This document shows positions 1-7,173 of a DNA stretch of 45,816 nt, piece after piece. Position numbers and translations under genes: made by a program. Numbering within the stretch: the first letter of the stretch is position 1; each line of letters begins with the position of its first letter. Below the pieces are notes generated by a model. That model ran no database searches. It worked only from the letters and a program-made list of their open reading frames with translations, and was not told the DNA's origin. This DNA comes from an uncultured Bacteroidales bacterium (GTDB lineage Bacteria; Bacteroidota; Bacteroidia; Bacteroidales; Marinilabiliaceae), in the NCBI GenBank assembly GCA_934699135.1, contig CAKUVM010000009.1, positions 1 through 45,816 of the forward strand, in the 5' to 3' direction.

Positions 1-996
1 TGATGTTCGAGGATTCTCTGTGCGAAACCTTTATTACATGAAGGAATGGTATGAGTTTTATATGGCAGATGATGAGCGTAAACAAATTTCGCACCAAATA
101 GGTGCGAAATTACAAGAGGCTGAAAATCAAAACCCTATAAAATTGCACCAATTAGGTGCAGAAATCATATCAACCGACTAAATATCTGACATTTTAGATA
201 ATAATGGCATGCTGCCCATATTCGGAATCATACCATGGAAACACCACTTGGTCATCATATCCAAGTGCAAATATATAAAGGAAGCATTTATATCGCGCGC
301 ATTATAGACGAAGGACTCAGCAAACGAGAATTGGAAGACATTATCGACGCCGATGATTTCAGCAAGCATGGTCATGCCATAACAAACTTCTCGTCCAAAT
401 TGCCAACACAACAAAGTCAACTGGCAATTAACGTCTTGAAAGACCCGTATTGTCTGGATTTCCTCACATTGGAAAGAGGTTACAACGAGCGTGACTTGGA
501 AAACGCAATTGCAAAAGACATTACGCATTTCTTGCTTGAACTCGGAAATGGCTTCTCTTTCGTAGGAAGACAACCAGAACTTGTGGTTGGCAATGAGGGG
601 TATTTCCCCGACCTGCTATTCTATCATATTCGCCTTCGCTGTTATGTCGTTATTGAGTTGAAAGTGGTGGATTTCAAGCCTGAATTTGCAGGTAAGCTGA
701 ACTTTTATGTAGCTGCCTGCAATAGGTTACTTCGCCAACCGGAAGACAATCCCACCATTGGTCTTCTGCTCTGCAAATCAAAAGACCAAACGAAAGTGGA
801 ATGGGCTTTTGATAGCATACGGAATCCTATGGGTGTGGCTACTTATGAAGGAATTAAAATAAAAGACAAGCTCCCTTCAGTCGAAGATTTGATGAAACGT
901 CTTGACATGGTAGAACACGAACTAAGAGGATATAAAGAAAACGAGGAGGCTTCGGCTAAGGAGGAAAATTACACATCCAATCAAGAAACAAAATAG
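1..996 (+). pseudogene. Decayed DUF1016 (YhcG-type) nuclease gene, 5' end outside window
   Basis: Two reading frames together make one DUF1016 protein. The frame beginning at base 2 gives the N-terminal domain (FSVRNLYYMKEWYEFY, then a QLGAE segment) and stops at TAA 179-181. The same frame continues past that stop with IPWKHHLVIISKCK, a conserved DUF1016 stretch, until about base 288. There the homology moves to the frame that runs to the stop at 994-996 (IARIIDEGLSK, YNERDLENA, LLFYHIRLRCYVVIELK, GKLNFY, DNPTIGLLLCKSK). The C-terminal part is the PD-(D/E)XK nuclease domain, with D, E-x-K and Y residues intact. One missing T in the run near 286-290 would explain the shift. Family members often lie near restriction systems and are proposed nucleases. 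An in-frame stop plus a frameshift indicate decay. A shortened protein from ATG 235 is possible but would lack its N-terminal domain. Confidence 0.8.
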
Positions 997-1216
997 CTGT
1001 TTTTTCTTGTGTCTTCCATGCTTTTGACAAGAGGCTGTTTTTTCAGGGAGCGTGTTTGAGAGCCTTGAATAAATTCAAAACAGCTTCTAAAAGCCCACTC
1101 TCCATGTATTCTCTTTTCTGCGCAACCTATTCCCCACACACAACCGTACCCATTCTAAAACATTGACAACTTCATATTCTCACAAGCCAAACAAGAGCCT
1201 AAAGAAAAATTTAGCC

Positions 1217-1225
1217 TAACTTTGC
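1217..1225 (+). promoter_or_regulatory. Candidate -7 box for the DUF4422 gene
   Basis: TAACTTTGC fits the Bacteroidetes -7 consensus TAnnTTTG. It lies 67 bases before the ATG at 1293, in an AT-rich gap (997-1292) that otherwise shows no gene. I see no clear -33 TTTG partner at the usual 18-20 base spacing. Confidence 0.4.
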
Positions 1226-1292
1226 TTTCCACAATGCGGACTTTCTCAAATTGAGAATAAACACCGACCAGATATTTTAATCAGCCAAACGA

Positions 1293-2066
1293 ATGGATAT
1301 CAAGATATTGGTAGCTACGCACAAGAAGGCGCAGATGCCGCAAGACAGTATGTACTTGCCCGTCCAAGTGGGCAAGGCGTTGTCTTCTGAAGATTTCGGT
1401 TACGCCACAGACGACACAGGCGACAATATCTCCGCAAAGAACCCATACTTGTGTGAACTCACCGCCCTGTATTGGGGGTGGAAGAATCTGGATAACGAGT
1501 ACATTGGGCTTGCGCACTACCGCCGTCACTTCAGCTGTAGGTTCGGGCGGTGGAAATACAACTTGATAATGACCAAGCCCGAGATGGAGCGATGCCTGTC
1601 TAAGGCCGATGTGGTGCTACCCGTAAAAAGATACTATTTCATAGAGACTTTATACTCTCACTACAAACACACTCACGATGTCGGGCACCTGGAGATTGCC
1701 CGTGAGACCATCGAGAGAATATGCCCCGAATATGTCGGTTCTTTTGACAAAGTGATGGACAGAAGGTCGGGGCACATGTTCAATATGATGGTTATGCGCC
1801 GCCCAATCCTCAACGTTTATTGCGAATGGCTTTTCAATATTCTCTTCGCAATGGAAAAAGACGTTGATTTTAAGGCCTTGAGTCCTTTCGACGCGCGTTG
1901 GCCAGGCAGGATAGCGGAACTTCTGCTAGATGTGTGGATTACGCACAACAAGGTGAAATATGTTGAGACAGGGATGGTCATGCTCGGCAAGGAAAACTTT
2001 TGGGCTAAGCTAAAGGGCTTCTTAGCCGCTAAATATTTCGGCGTCAAATACGACAAGAGCAAATAA
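1293..2066 (+). CDS. DUF4422 glycosyltransferase-like protein
   Basis: The 257-residue protein opens with DIKILVATHKK and carries the block LTALYWGWKN followed by GLAHYRRHF, which are hallmarks of DUF4422. The family is found in capsule and exopolysaccharide clusters and is treated as glycosyltransferases acting at the cytoplasmic side of the membrane; donor and acceptor cannot be read from sequence. The full family length is present, with no signal peptide or membrane segment. The stop (2064-2066) is six bases before the TTG start of the epimerase gene, so the two are probably translationally coupled. Composition is more AT-rich than in the next gene. Confidence 0.85.
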   Translation: MDIKILVATHKKAQMPQDSMYLPVQVGKALSSEDFGYATDDTGDNISAKNPYLCELTALYWGWKNLDNEYIGLAHYRRHFSCRFGRWKYNLIMTKPEMERCLSKADVVLPVKRYYFIETLYSHYKHTHDVGHLEIARETIERICPEYVGSFDKVMDRRSGHMFNMMVMRRPILNVYCEWLFNILFAMEKDVDFKALSPFDARWPGRIAELLLDVWITHNKVKYVETGMVMLGKENFWAKLKGFLAAKYFGVKYDKSK

Positions 2067-2072
2067 CCCCCC

Positions 2073-3047
2073 TTGCCACGCCGTTTCTTCATCTTCGGCG
2101 GTTCCGGATTCATCGGGACGCACCTCACCAAAGCCATAAAGGACAGGCGGCCAGAGGATCAGGTCGTCAACCTGGACATTGTCCCGTCTGACCATGGCGG
2201 CCTCGCCACGTTCGTCCAAGCCGACGTGCGCCAACCCATAACCCTGCCCGACGGCCTCACGCCACGGCCCGACGACGCGGTCATCAACCTCGCCGCCATT
2301 CACCGCACGCCAGGGCATCCCGACCACGCCTATTTCGAGACCAACATCCGCGGCGCGGAGAACGTCACGGCTTTCGCGGCGGCGCATGGCATCCGGCGCA
2401 TAGCCTTCACCAGCAGCATAGCCCCCTACGCCGCCTCGGAAGAGGAGAAGTATGAGGAGACGCTGCCCACGCCAAACACGCCTTACGGCATCTCGAAGCT
2501 CGTGGCCGAGAAGATCCATCTGGCGTGGCAGGCGGGCGGGGCGGACAGGCAGCTCACCATCTTGAGGCCCGGCGTGGTCTTCGGCAAGGGCGAGAACGGC
2601 AACTTCACGCGCCTCTACCAGAGCATCCGAGGCCATAAGTTCGCCTTTCCGGGCCGCAATGACACCGTCAAGGCCTGCGTCTATGTCAAGGATCTGGCGG
2701 CGTTCATCCTCTTCCGGCTGGAGAGCCACGGCCATGGGGCGGAACTCTACAACTGCACCTATGAGCCGGCCTACACCATAGGCCAGATTGTGGAGCACAT
2801 GAAAGCCGTCACCGGTCTGCGGTCGTGGACGCCCATCGTGCCGTCGTGGGTGCTGATGCCCCTGGCATATGTGGCCATGGCCCTGGGCTCGCCTATGGGG
2901 ATATGCCCCGCGCGGGTGCGCAAACTCATGGTGAGCACCAACATATGCGGCAAGAAGATGGCCGAGAGCGGCTACAGGATGCAATATCCGCTAGACAACG
3001 CGCTGGCCGACTGGCTGGCGGACAACGACGGCAAGGAGCTTCGCTAA
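2073..3047 (+). CDS. NAD-dependent epimerase/dehydratase (extended SDR)
   Basis: This is a 324-residue extended short-chain dehydrogenase/reductase. The N-terminal Rossmann motif GGSGFIG (residues 9-15) binds NAD, TSS near 113-115 supplies the catalytic serine, and Y138-x3-K142 is the catalytic pair. Members interconvert nucleotide sugars for surface polysaccharide; the substrate is not evident. The start is TTG at 2073, because the Rossmann strand RRFFIFGG begins immediately after it and the first in-frame ATG would delete the cofactor site. It follows the DUF4422 gene closely, suggesting a two-gene polysaccharide operon. GC content is much higher than upstream. A strong hairpin follows at 3078-3119. 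Confidence 0.88.
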   Translation: MPRRFFIFGGSGFIGTHLTKAIKDRRPEDQVVNLDIVPSDHGGLATFVQADVRQPITLPDGLTPRPDDAVINLAAIHRTPGHPDHAYFETNIRGAENVTAFAAAHGIRRIAFTSSIAPYAASEEEKYEETLPTPNTPYGISKLVAEKIHLAWQAGGADRQLTILRPGVVFGKGENGNFTRLYQSIRGHKFAFPGRNDTVKACVYVKDLAAFILFRLESHGHGAELYNCTYEPAYTIGQIVEHMKAVTGLRSWTPIVPSWVLMPLAYVAMALGSPMGICPARVRKLMVSTNICGKKMAESGYRMQYPLDNALADWLADNDGKELR

Positions 3048-3077
3048 GAGGCCACGCTTGCGGCACACACTCATGAG

Positions 3078-3122
3078 GGCTTTCGGCATGGGGCGACGTT
3101 TCACCCCATGCCGAAAGCCTTT
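3078..3122. terminator. Perfect 16-bp inverted repeat, likely terminator
   Basis: GGCTTTCGGCATGGGG (3078-3093) and its exact complement (3104-3119) enclose a 10-base loop, followed on the plus strand by a short T-rich stretch. It sits 30 bases after the epimerase stop. The loop contains the old stop codon of the acyltransferase remnant on the minus strand (TGA, 3101-3103), so it probably once ended two convergent genes. Confidence 0.7.
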
Positions 3123-3190
3123 CTCGTCATGGCGAAGCGCGACAACACCCAGGCCACAAGCAGGCAGAACGCCACGCCGCACAGCAGGCG
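3101..3190 (-). pseudogene. Orphaned 3' end of the acyltransferase gene
   Basis: Read on the minus strand, 3190 to 3101 encodes RLLCGVAFCLL, VAWVLSRFAM and TRKAFGMG, then TGA. This matches the C-terminus of the intact acyltransferase at 4031-5035 (LLGAWALSRFAVTRRAFG) with four substitutions. It has no start or N-terminal part. It appears to be the original end of that gene, now cut off from it by the toxin-antitoxin islet. Confidence 0.8.
3111..3190 (+). repeat. 80-bp direct repeat, copy 1
   Basis: It matches 4050-4129 at 73 of 80 positions by hand alignment, from CCGAAAGCC to CAGCAGGCG. Homology stops abruptly on the right side at base 3190, and on the left the match coincides with the hairpin arm. 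Confidence 0.9.
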
Positions 3191-3316
3191 CAATGACTAT
3201 GCCTACTATCTAACAATCAGCAAATTGCGCCACATCATAGCGTTTGATGCAAAACGACTCAGACATACTGAAAAATGAGATGAACACAGCTTAAACAATT
3301 GAACTTGTATCGCAAC

Positions 3317-3340
3317 TTGGAAACAAAATATTATCTTAGC
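3317..3340 (+). promoter_or_regulatory. Candidate promoter of the toxin-antitoxin pair
   Basis: TATCTTAG at 3332-3339 differs from TAnnTTTG at one position, with TTGG at 3317-3320 upstream at a shorter than usual spacing. It lies 18 bases before ATG 3358, as expected for an autoregulated toxin-antitoxin promoter, but this is weak evidence. Confidence 0.35.
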
Positions 3341-3357
3341 GTCACTCCTTGAATGAT

Positions 3358-3702
3358 ATGGTCATCAACAAGCTTAAAGTAGTATTGACAGAAGAAGCGC
3401 AAGCCTTTTTGGATGCACAGCCATTCAAAGCTCAGCAGAAGATATATTACAACATCTTCAAAGTTGAGGAAGGAGTGATAAGTGCCGACATTTTCAAGAA
3501 ACTTGAGAACACTGATATTTGGGAATTTCGCACCCTATACAATAATATTTGTTACAGGCTTTTTTCTTTTTGGGATACAGAGCAAGACACTCTAATCATT
3601 GCCACGCACGGCATAGTCAAGAAAACTCAGAAAACCCCTTTGAAGGAGATTGCCAAAGCGGAAGAAATAAGAAAAGAGTATTTCAGCAATAAAAACAAAT
3701 AG
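3358..3702 (+). CDS. RelE/HigB-family type II toxin
   Basis: About 114 residues of the RelE/ParE superfamily, closest in look to the phage-derived Gp49-like/HigB group. The features are an N-terminal helix (EEAQAFLDAQP), the core FKKLENTDIWEFRTLY in which the arginine and aromatic residues match the mRNA-binding face of the family, then YRLFSFWD and ATHGIVKKTQKTP near the C-terminus. Such toxins cleave mRNA at the ribosome. The toxin gene precedes the antitoxin, the usual HigBA order, with four bases between them. ATG 3358 is preferred; a TTG at 3349 would add three residues. Low GC contrasts with neighbouring genes and suggests transfer. Confidence 0.88.
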   Translation: MVINKLKVVLTEEAQAFLDAQPFKAQQKIYYNIFKVEEGVISADIFKKLENTDIWEFRTLYNNICYRLFSFWDTEQDTLIIATHGIVKKTQKTPLKEIAKAEEIRKEYFSNKNK

Positions 3703-3706
3703 CACT

Positions 3707-4039
3707 ATGACTCATATGAAATTGACACCTGCAGACAATGCGAGAGATAAACTTTGGGGCAAAAGAGGCACTCCGGAGCGTGAGGCCATGGAGGAAAAAC
3801 TCAAGGAGGATGTGAACGCTTACATAGTGGGCGAAGCCATACGCAAGGCTAGATTGGCTCAAAACCTTACACAAGAACAACTTGGTGAACGTATAGGCGT
3901 GCAACGCGCCCAGATTTCCAAACTGGAAAAAGGCGCAAGCGTTATTACACTGCCCACAATGAGCAGAGTGTTTCAGGCTCTAGGCATCGCAACCGCCACC
4001 CTAGATTTAGGGATAGCCGGAAAAATTGCGCTATGGTGA
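3707..4039 (+). CDS. XRE-family antitoxin (HigA-like)
   Basis: A 110-residue protein with an N-terminal extension (residues 1-45) and an XRE helix-turn-helix at about 47-100 (IRKARLAQNLTQEQLGERIG, then QRAQISKLEKG). It should bind and neutralise the adjacent toxin and repress their shared promoter. It begins four bases after the toxin stop. Its last nine bases (4031-4039) overlap, tail to tail, the end of the acyltransferase gene on the other strand, which is part of the junction created when the islet arrived. Confidence 0.9.
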   Translation: MTHMKLTPADNARDKLWGKRGTPEREAMEEKLKEDVNAYIVGEAIRKARLAQNLTQEQLGERIGVQRAQISKLEKGASVITLPTMSRVFQALGIATATLDLGIAGKIALW

Positions 4040-5035
4040 AGAAATGATTCCGAAAGCCCTCCTCGTCACGGCAAAGCGTGACAACGCCCAGGCCCCAAGC
4101 AGGCAGAACGCCACGCCGCACAGCAGGCGAACGCCTGCGGGCATGCTGACGACGCCGTAGACGGGACACCGCAAGTCAACAAGATGAAGGCACATGACGG
4201 CCAGGCTGCACCGCCCCACCCACGCCAGGGCGCGGCTTGCCGCGGCCACGCGCCGCACCAGGAGGCGCGAAAGGAGGTAGACGGCATAGACGCCACCGCA
4301 CGCCCCAACGATGTTGAGCGGATAGCAACCGTAGTGGCAGCGGACCATGGACATATCCGTCACACGCAACGCCACAACCCACGCCACCAGGCACACGGCC
4401 GCCACGGCGGGGCGCAAACCCGCGAAGCCGCCGTGACGGCGCAACCAATGACCGGCGGCATAAAACACCGTGGCGGACGCGCCCGGCAAGATGGCAAGCG
4501 GCAGGTTGATCACAAAGCTGTCAAGTGCCACAGCCGCGACCGACAAGGCGAGGCTCACGGGCAAGGCCTTACCGCGCAAGCGGCGGTACATGATGTTATA
4601 CAACACCTTGCACCAGAAGAGGGCCCACAAGAACCACACCACGCCCACGCTGGGCACCCAAGCCATATAACGTGAGGTGTGCCCTATGGAGCCACTGGCG
4701 TAGGCCGCAGCCAAAAGGCTGTCCGTCACATAGTCGCACCCCTTGATGGCGGAGACGACAGCGGCCATGGCCACCAGCACGGCGCACGTCAGGGCATAGG
4801 GCAGCAGCAGGCGCGAGGCGTCTTTGCGAGCCTCGGCCAGCGGCTCGCGCTCTCGATAGAAATAGCCAGCCACGATGAAGAAGAGCGGCATATGCCACGA
4901 GAAGATGAACCCTCGGCCAGTCTCCACCAAATGGCCCGCGATGACGGCCAAGATGCCCAGTCCCTTCATCACGTCCACGGTCATGTCGCGACCTAGCGCC
5001 ATTTTCTCCTGTCGCACAGCTGACTCTTTCCCCAT
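4031..5035 (-). CDS. Membrane acyltransferase (acyltransferase_3 family)
   Basis: A 334-residue polytopic protein of the acyltransferase 3/OafA-type family, which moves acyl groups (often acetyl) from cytoplasmic donors onto surface glycans. D21 and K24 of DVMKGLG, H35 in IAGHLVETG and H48 in SWHMPLFFIVAGYF match the conserved N-terminal charged and histidine positions, followed by about ten hydrophobic segments. It lies 16 bases downstream of the GNAT gene, so the two are cotranscribed. The C-terminus reads TRRAFGIISSP, whereas the orphaned copy at 3101-3190 ends TRKAFGMG: the original end was replaced by a similar one at the islet junction. Function is inferred from family and context only. 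Confidence 0.85.
   Translation of the reverse strand: MGKESAVRQEKMALGRDMTVDVMKGLGILAVIAGHLVETGRGFIFSWHMPLFFIVAGYFYREREPLAEARKDASRLLLPYALTCAVLVAMAAVVSAIKGCDYVTDSLLAAAYASGSIGHTSRYMAWVPSVGVVWFLWALFWCKVLYNIMYRRLRGKALPVSLALSVAAVALDSFVINLPLAILPGASATVFYAAGHWLRRHGGFAGLRPAVAAVCLVAWVVALRVTDMSMVRCHYGCYPLNIVGACGGVYAVYLLSRLLVRRVAAASRALAWVGRCSLAVMCLHLVDLRCPVYGVVSMPAGVRLLCGVAFCLLGAWALSRFAVTRRAFGIISSP
4050..4129 (+). repeat. 80-bp direct repeat, copy 2
   Basis: This is the copy that now encodes the C-terminus of the acyltransferase. The seven differences from copy 1 change four amino acids, so the copies either diverged after duplication or came from different alleles. Confidence 0.9.
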
Positions 5036-5051
5036 CGTTTGTCAAATATTT

Positions 5052-6035
5052 TCAGACCTTCCCGGTCCACCGCCTTGCCAGCCATCGCACAAGGCCGTTG
5101 GCGTGCCACGTGGCCACGGCATATGGCGCCACAGTCGCCCCATAGGACATGTATGCACGGGCAATGCCAGGGTCCATAGACCCCTCGAAGTCGAACACCA
5201 AGCCCTCCGTGGCCGCCCAACGTATGGCCTCGCGCGTCACCCACTCCACAGCGCCGAGGCGCGAGTAGGCCGTGGAGCGCGGAGTGACCAGATAGTAGGC
5301 CGTGGTCTCGTCATGGACCATCATGACGGCGGCAGCCACCTCCCCTCCCGCCGCCCTGGCGCAGAAAAGTCGGCAGCAGCCGCGCCCGATGGCCGCACGG
5401 ACCAGCTCATTGAGCACGGCGGGCGGATAGAGCAGCGAGCCGTGGAGGGCGGTGATCTCTTGCCGCGCCAGGTCCGTGAACACACTGGCTGTGAGGCCGG
5501 TGTCTAGGGTGTAACCCTGGGCCTCGGCCTTGCGCAGTTTTCTCTTTTTATATTTGGCAAAGGCGGCCTCCACTTGGCGAATGTCGGACAAGTCGTTGAG
5601 CCGCAAAGAAATTCTCTCTTCGAGCGTGAAGCCCTCGGCTATGAAAGCGCCGCGCTCGGCCTCTGTCAACCTGTCGGCAAATTGCGCCATCAGCACGCGG
5701 TCTCGCCTCATCTGTCGGCTCAGCTCCCGCAGCGTGGCGGCCACGGCCCCGGCGCGGTCGGCTTCGGGAGCCGTCCAGATGTGGCTCAGCTGCGTGAGCT
5801 GCGGCATGAGCATGGCCGTCAAGGGGCCTCGCCTCGTCAGCTGGTAGGGCATGGCGCCCACCAGCCTCCCGCTGCCGTCTGTGGCCATCACCGCGCCCCA
5901 CTCTTTTCCGGCGGGTCGGCTCACGGCCTCCATCCACCAGGCCCGCGCCATAAGCGGCATCGCCGCGCCAGCGTCATCACACAGATGGGCGTAGGCGCGG
6001 CGATTGCGGTCGGGCGGCGTGAGGCTCGCGGTCAT
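5052..6035 (-). CDS. FemAB/BioF2-like GNAT acyltransferase
   Basis: A 327-residue soluble protein built like the Acetyltransf_6 (BioF2-like/FemAB) group: an N-terminal half with ARAWWMEAVSRPAGKEWGAV and MPYQLTRRGPLT, a lysine/arginine-rich helix (KYKKRKLRKAEAQG), and a C-terminal half with AAAVMMVHDETTAYYLV, RLGAVEWVTREAIRWA and FDFEGSMDPGIARAY. Proteins of this type transfer acyl or aminoacyl groups, and several sit in polysaccharide clusters. Its ATG overlaps the stop of the upstream peptidase-like gene as ATGA (6032-6035), and the membrane acyltransferase follows, so all three form one operon. A role in modifying a surface glycan is inferred. Confidence 0.8.
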   Translation of the reverse strand: MTASLTPPDRNRRAYAHLCDDAGAAMPLMARAWWMEAVSRPAGKEWGAVMATDGSGRLVGAMPYQLTRRGPLTAMLMPQLTQLSHIWTAPEADRAGAVAATLRELSRQMRRDRVLMAQFADRLTEAERGAFIAEGFTLEERISLRLNDLSDIRQVEAAFAKYKKRKLRKAEAQGYTLDTGLTASVFTDLARQEITALHGSLLYPPAVLNELVRAAIGRGCCRLFCARAAGGEVAAAVMMVHDETTAYYLVTPRSTAYSRLGAVEWVTREAIRWAATEGLVFDFEGSMDPGIARAYMSYGATVAPYAVATWHANGLVRWLARRWTGKV

Positions 6036-7042
6036 TTCTCAGCGTAGACGACGGTCATGACCACTTTGCCCACGGCTCCGAGCGTGGCGGGGCTTATGGC
6101 CTCCAGCACGTCGGCCTGCGTGTGCCACGTGTCGCAAAATCCCTTTGGCAGCTGCGGGTCGTAATGGATTATGTCCACCGTGGGCACTCGCGTCAGGGTG
6201 TTGATGTAGTAGTGGTCGTCGGTTATGTACCCTCCGTCGGAGCGGCGGAAGAGGTCGCCCAGCCCCAGCCTCTCGGCAATGGTCCACACCTTGTCCACCA
6301 CGTCGGGGGCCTTGGCCTTGGAGAATTGCTCCACGGGGAAGACTGCGTTTGCGTCTCCCACCATGTCTAGCAATATGCCGAAACGGTGGCTCGCATCTCT
6401 CCCCGGCCCTTTGCACCACAGCTGGCTGCCCACGCACCACGTGTCGGGCCTATACTCGGCCGGTTTGTGATCGGGCGTGCCGCCATCCTCGGCGTCAAAA
6501 AATATTATGTCCACCCCCACGGCGGGAGCCTTGGCCTGGAGCTGGCGTGCCACCTCCATCAGCACGCCCACGCCGCTAGCCCCATCGTTGGCGCCCTCTA
6601 TGGGCTTGTCTTGCATGCTCTTGTCGGGATCGTGGTCGGCAAAGGGGCGGCTGTCGTAGTGGGCGCAGAGCAGCACTCGCTTCACCCTGTCGGGCCTGTA
6701 AGAGGCCACGATGTTGCGCACCGCCTGCGGCTTGCCGTCATAGGTGGTGCCAGTGGCCTCCATCACGCTCACCTTGGCCCCAAACTGACGCAGCTTGGCC
6801 GTGAGGTAATCCACACATTTGTCGTGAGCCTCCGTGCCAGGCACTCTCGGCCCGAAAGCCGTCTGCGCGGCCACGTAGGCGTAGGCGGAGTCTTGCGAGA
6901 AGGAGACCGCGGGCAGCTCGGCCATCGGGGCGTCCGCCGAGCCTTGCAGGGGTTTGCCGCCGTTGGCGCATGAGGCCGCCAGAAGCGGCAGTGCCAGGGT
7001 CGCGGCCATGGCGCGGCGGAATGGTCTATTGTGGTGTGTCAT
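6032..7042 (-). CDS. Glutaminyl-cyclase-like M28-family lipoprotein
   Basis: A 336-residue lipoprotein (lipobox LAASC, C25) with the M28 zinc fold: HYDSRP around H128-D130, GANDGASG (D153), FFDAEDGG (E185, D186), TDDHYYI (H277) and DTWHTQAD (W306-H307). The paired DDH...VDIIHY...WHT pattern is that of glutaminyl-peptide cyclotransferases rather than plain aminopeptidases. Such enzymes convert N-terminal glutamine of exported proteins to pyroglutamate in the periplasm. A longer frame reaches 7192, but ATG 7042 begins a proper lipoprotein signal peptide and lies just downstream of a good -7 box. It is first in an operon with the GNAT and acyltransferase genes. An M28 aminopeptidase is the alternative. 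Confidence 0.85.
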   Translation of the reverse strand: MTHHNRPFRRAMAATLALPLLAASCANGGKPLQGSADAPMAELPAVSFSQDSAYAYVAAQTAFGPRVPGTEAHDKCVDYLTAKLRQFGAKVSVMEATGTTYDGKPQAVRNIVASYRPDRVKRVLLCAHYDSRPFADHDPDKSMQDKPIEGANDGASGVGVLMEVARQLQAKAPAVGVDIIFFDAEDGGTPDHKPAEYRPDTWCVGSQLWCKGPGRDASHRFGILLDMVGDANAVFPVEQFSKAKAPDVVDKVWTIAERLGLGDLFRRSDGGYITDDHYYINTLTRVPTVDIIHYDPQLPKGFCDTWHTQADVLEAISPATLGAVGKVVMTVVYAEK

Positions 7043-7066
7043 ATTGTCGTATGTCGTGATGCGGAA

Positions 7067-7074
7067 CAAAGTTA
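7067..7074 (-). promoter_or_regulatory. -7 box of the glutaminyl-cyclase operon
   Basis: On the minus strand the sequence is TAACTTTG, an exact match to TAnnTTTG, 25 bases upstream of ATG 7042. No convincing -33 element was found. Confidence 0.55.
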
Positions 7075-7080
7075 ATCGTA

Positions 7081-7088
7081 TAAATTTG
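7081..7088 (+). promoter_or_regulatory. Candidate -7 box of the hybrid two-component gene
   Basis: TAAATTTG matches TAnnTTTG and lies 86 bases before ATG 7174 in the divergent intergenic region, next to the oppositely directed box at 7067-7074. Transcription from both would start within about 40 bases of each other. Confidence 0.4.
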
Positions 7089-7173
7089 AAAATATCATCA
7101 ATACATATTAATTTCAAAGTTTGTCCCGCGCGCCGGACCGGACTGAGCGGCGCGCGCCTTTTACCCCCTCTCG

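Larger units (their letters stand above)
3191..4049. other. AT-rich toxin-antitoxin islet between repeats
   Basis: The 859 bases between the two repeat copies are clearly more AT-rich than the genes on either side and hold only a toxin-antitoxin pair plus about 150 bases of upstream DNA. No integrase, transposase or terminal inverted repeat was found inside. The boundaries are inferred from where the repeat homology ends. Confidence 0.65.

Noticed and set aside
997..1216. GCTGTTTT/AAAACAGC inverted repeat near 1034-1084
   Set aside because: An eight-base AT-rich stem with a loop of over 30 bases is expected by chance in such sequence.
3191..4049. Toxin-antitoxin islet as a simple insertion sequence or integron cassette
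   Set aside because: No transposase, integrase, terminal inverted repeats or attC-like fold was found; the flanking repeat is part of a gene, far longer than a transposition target duplication.
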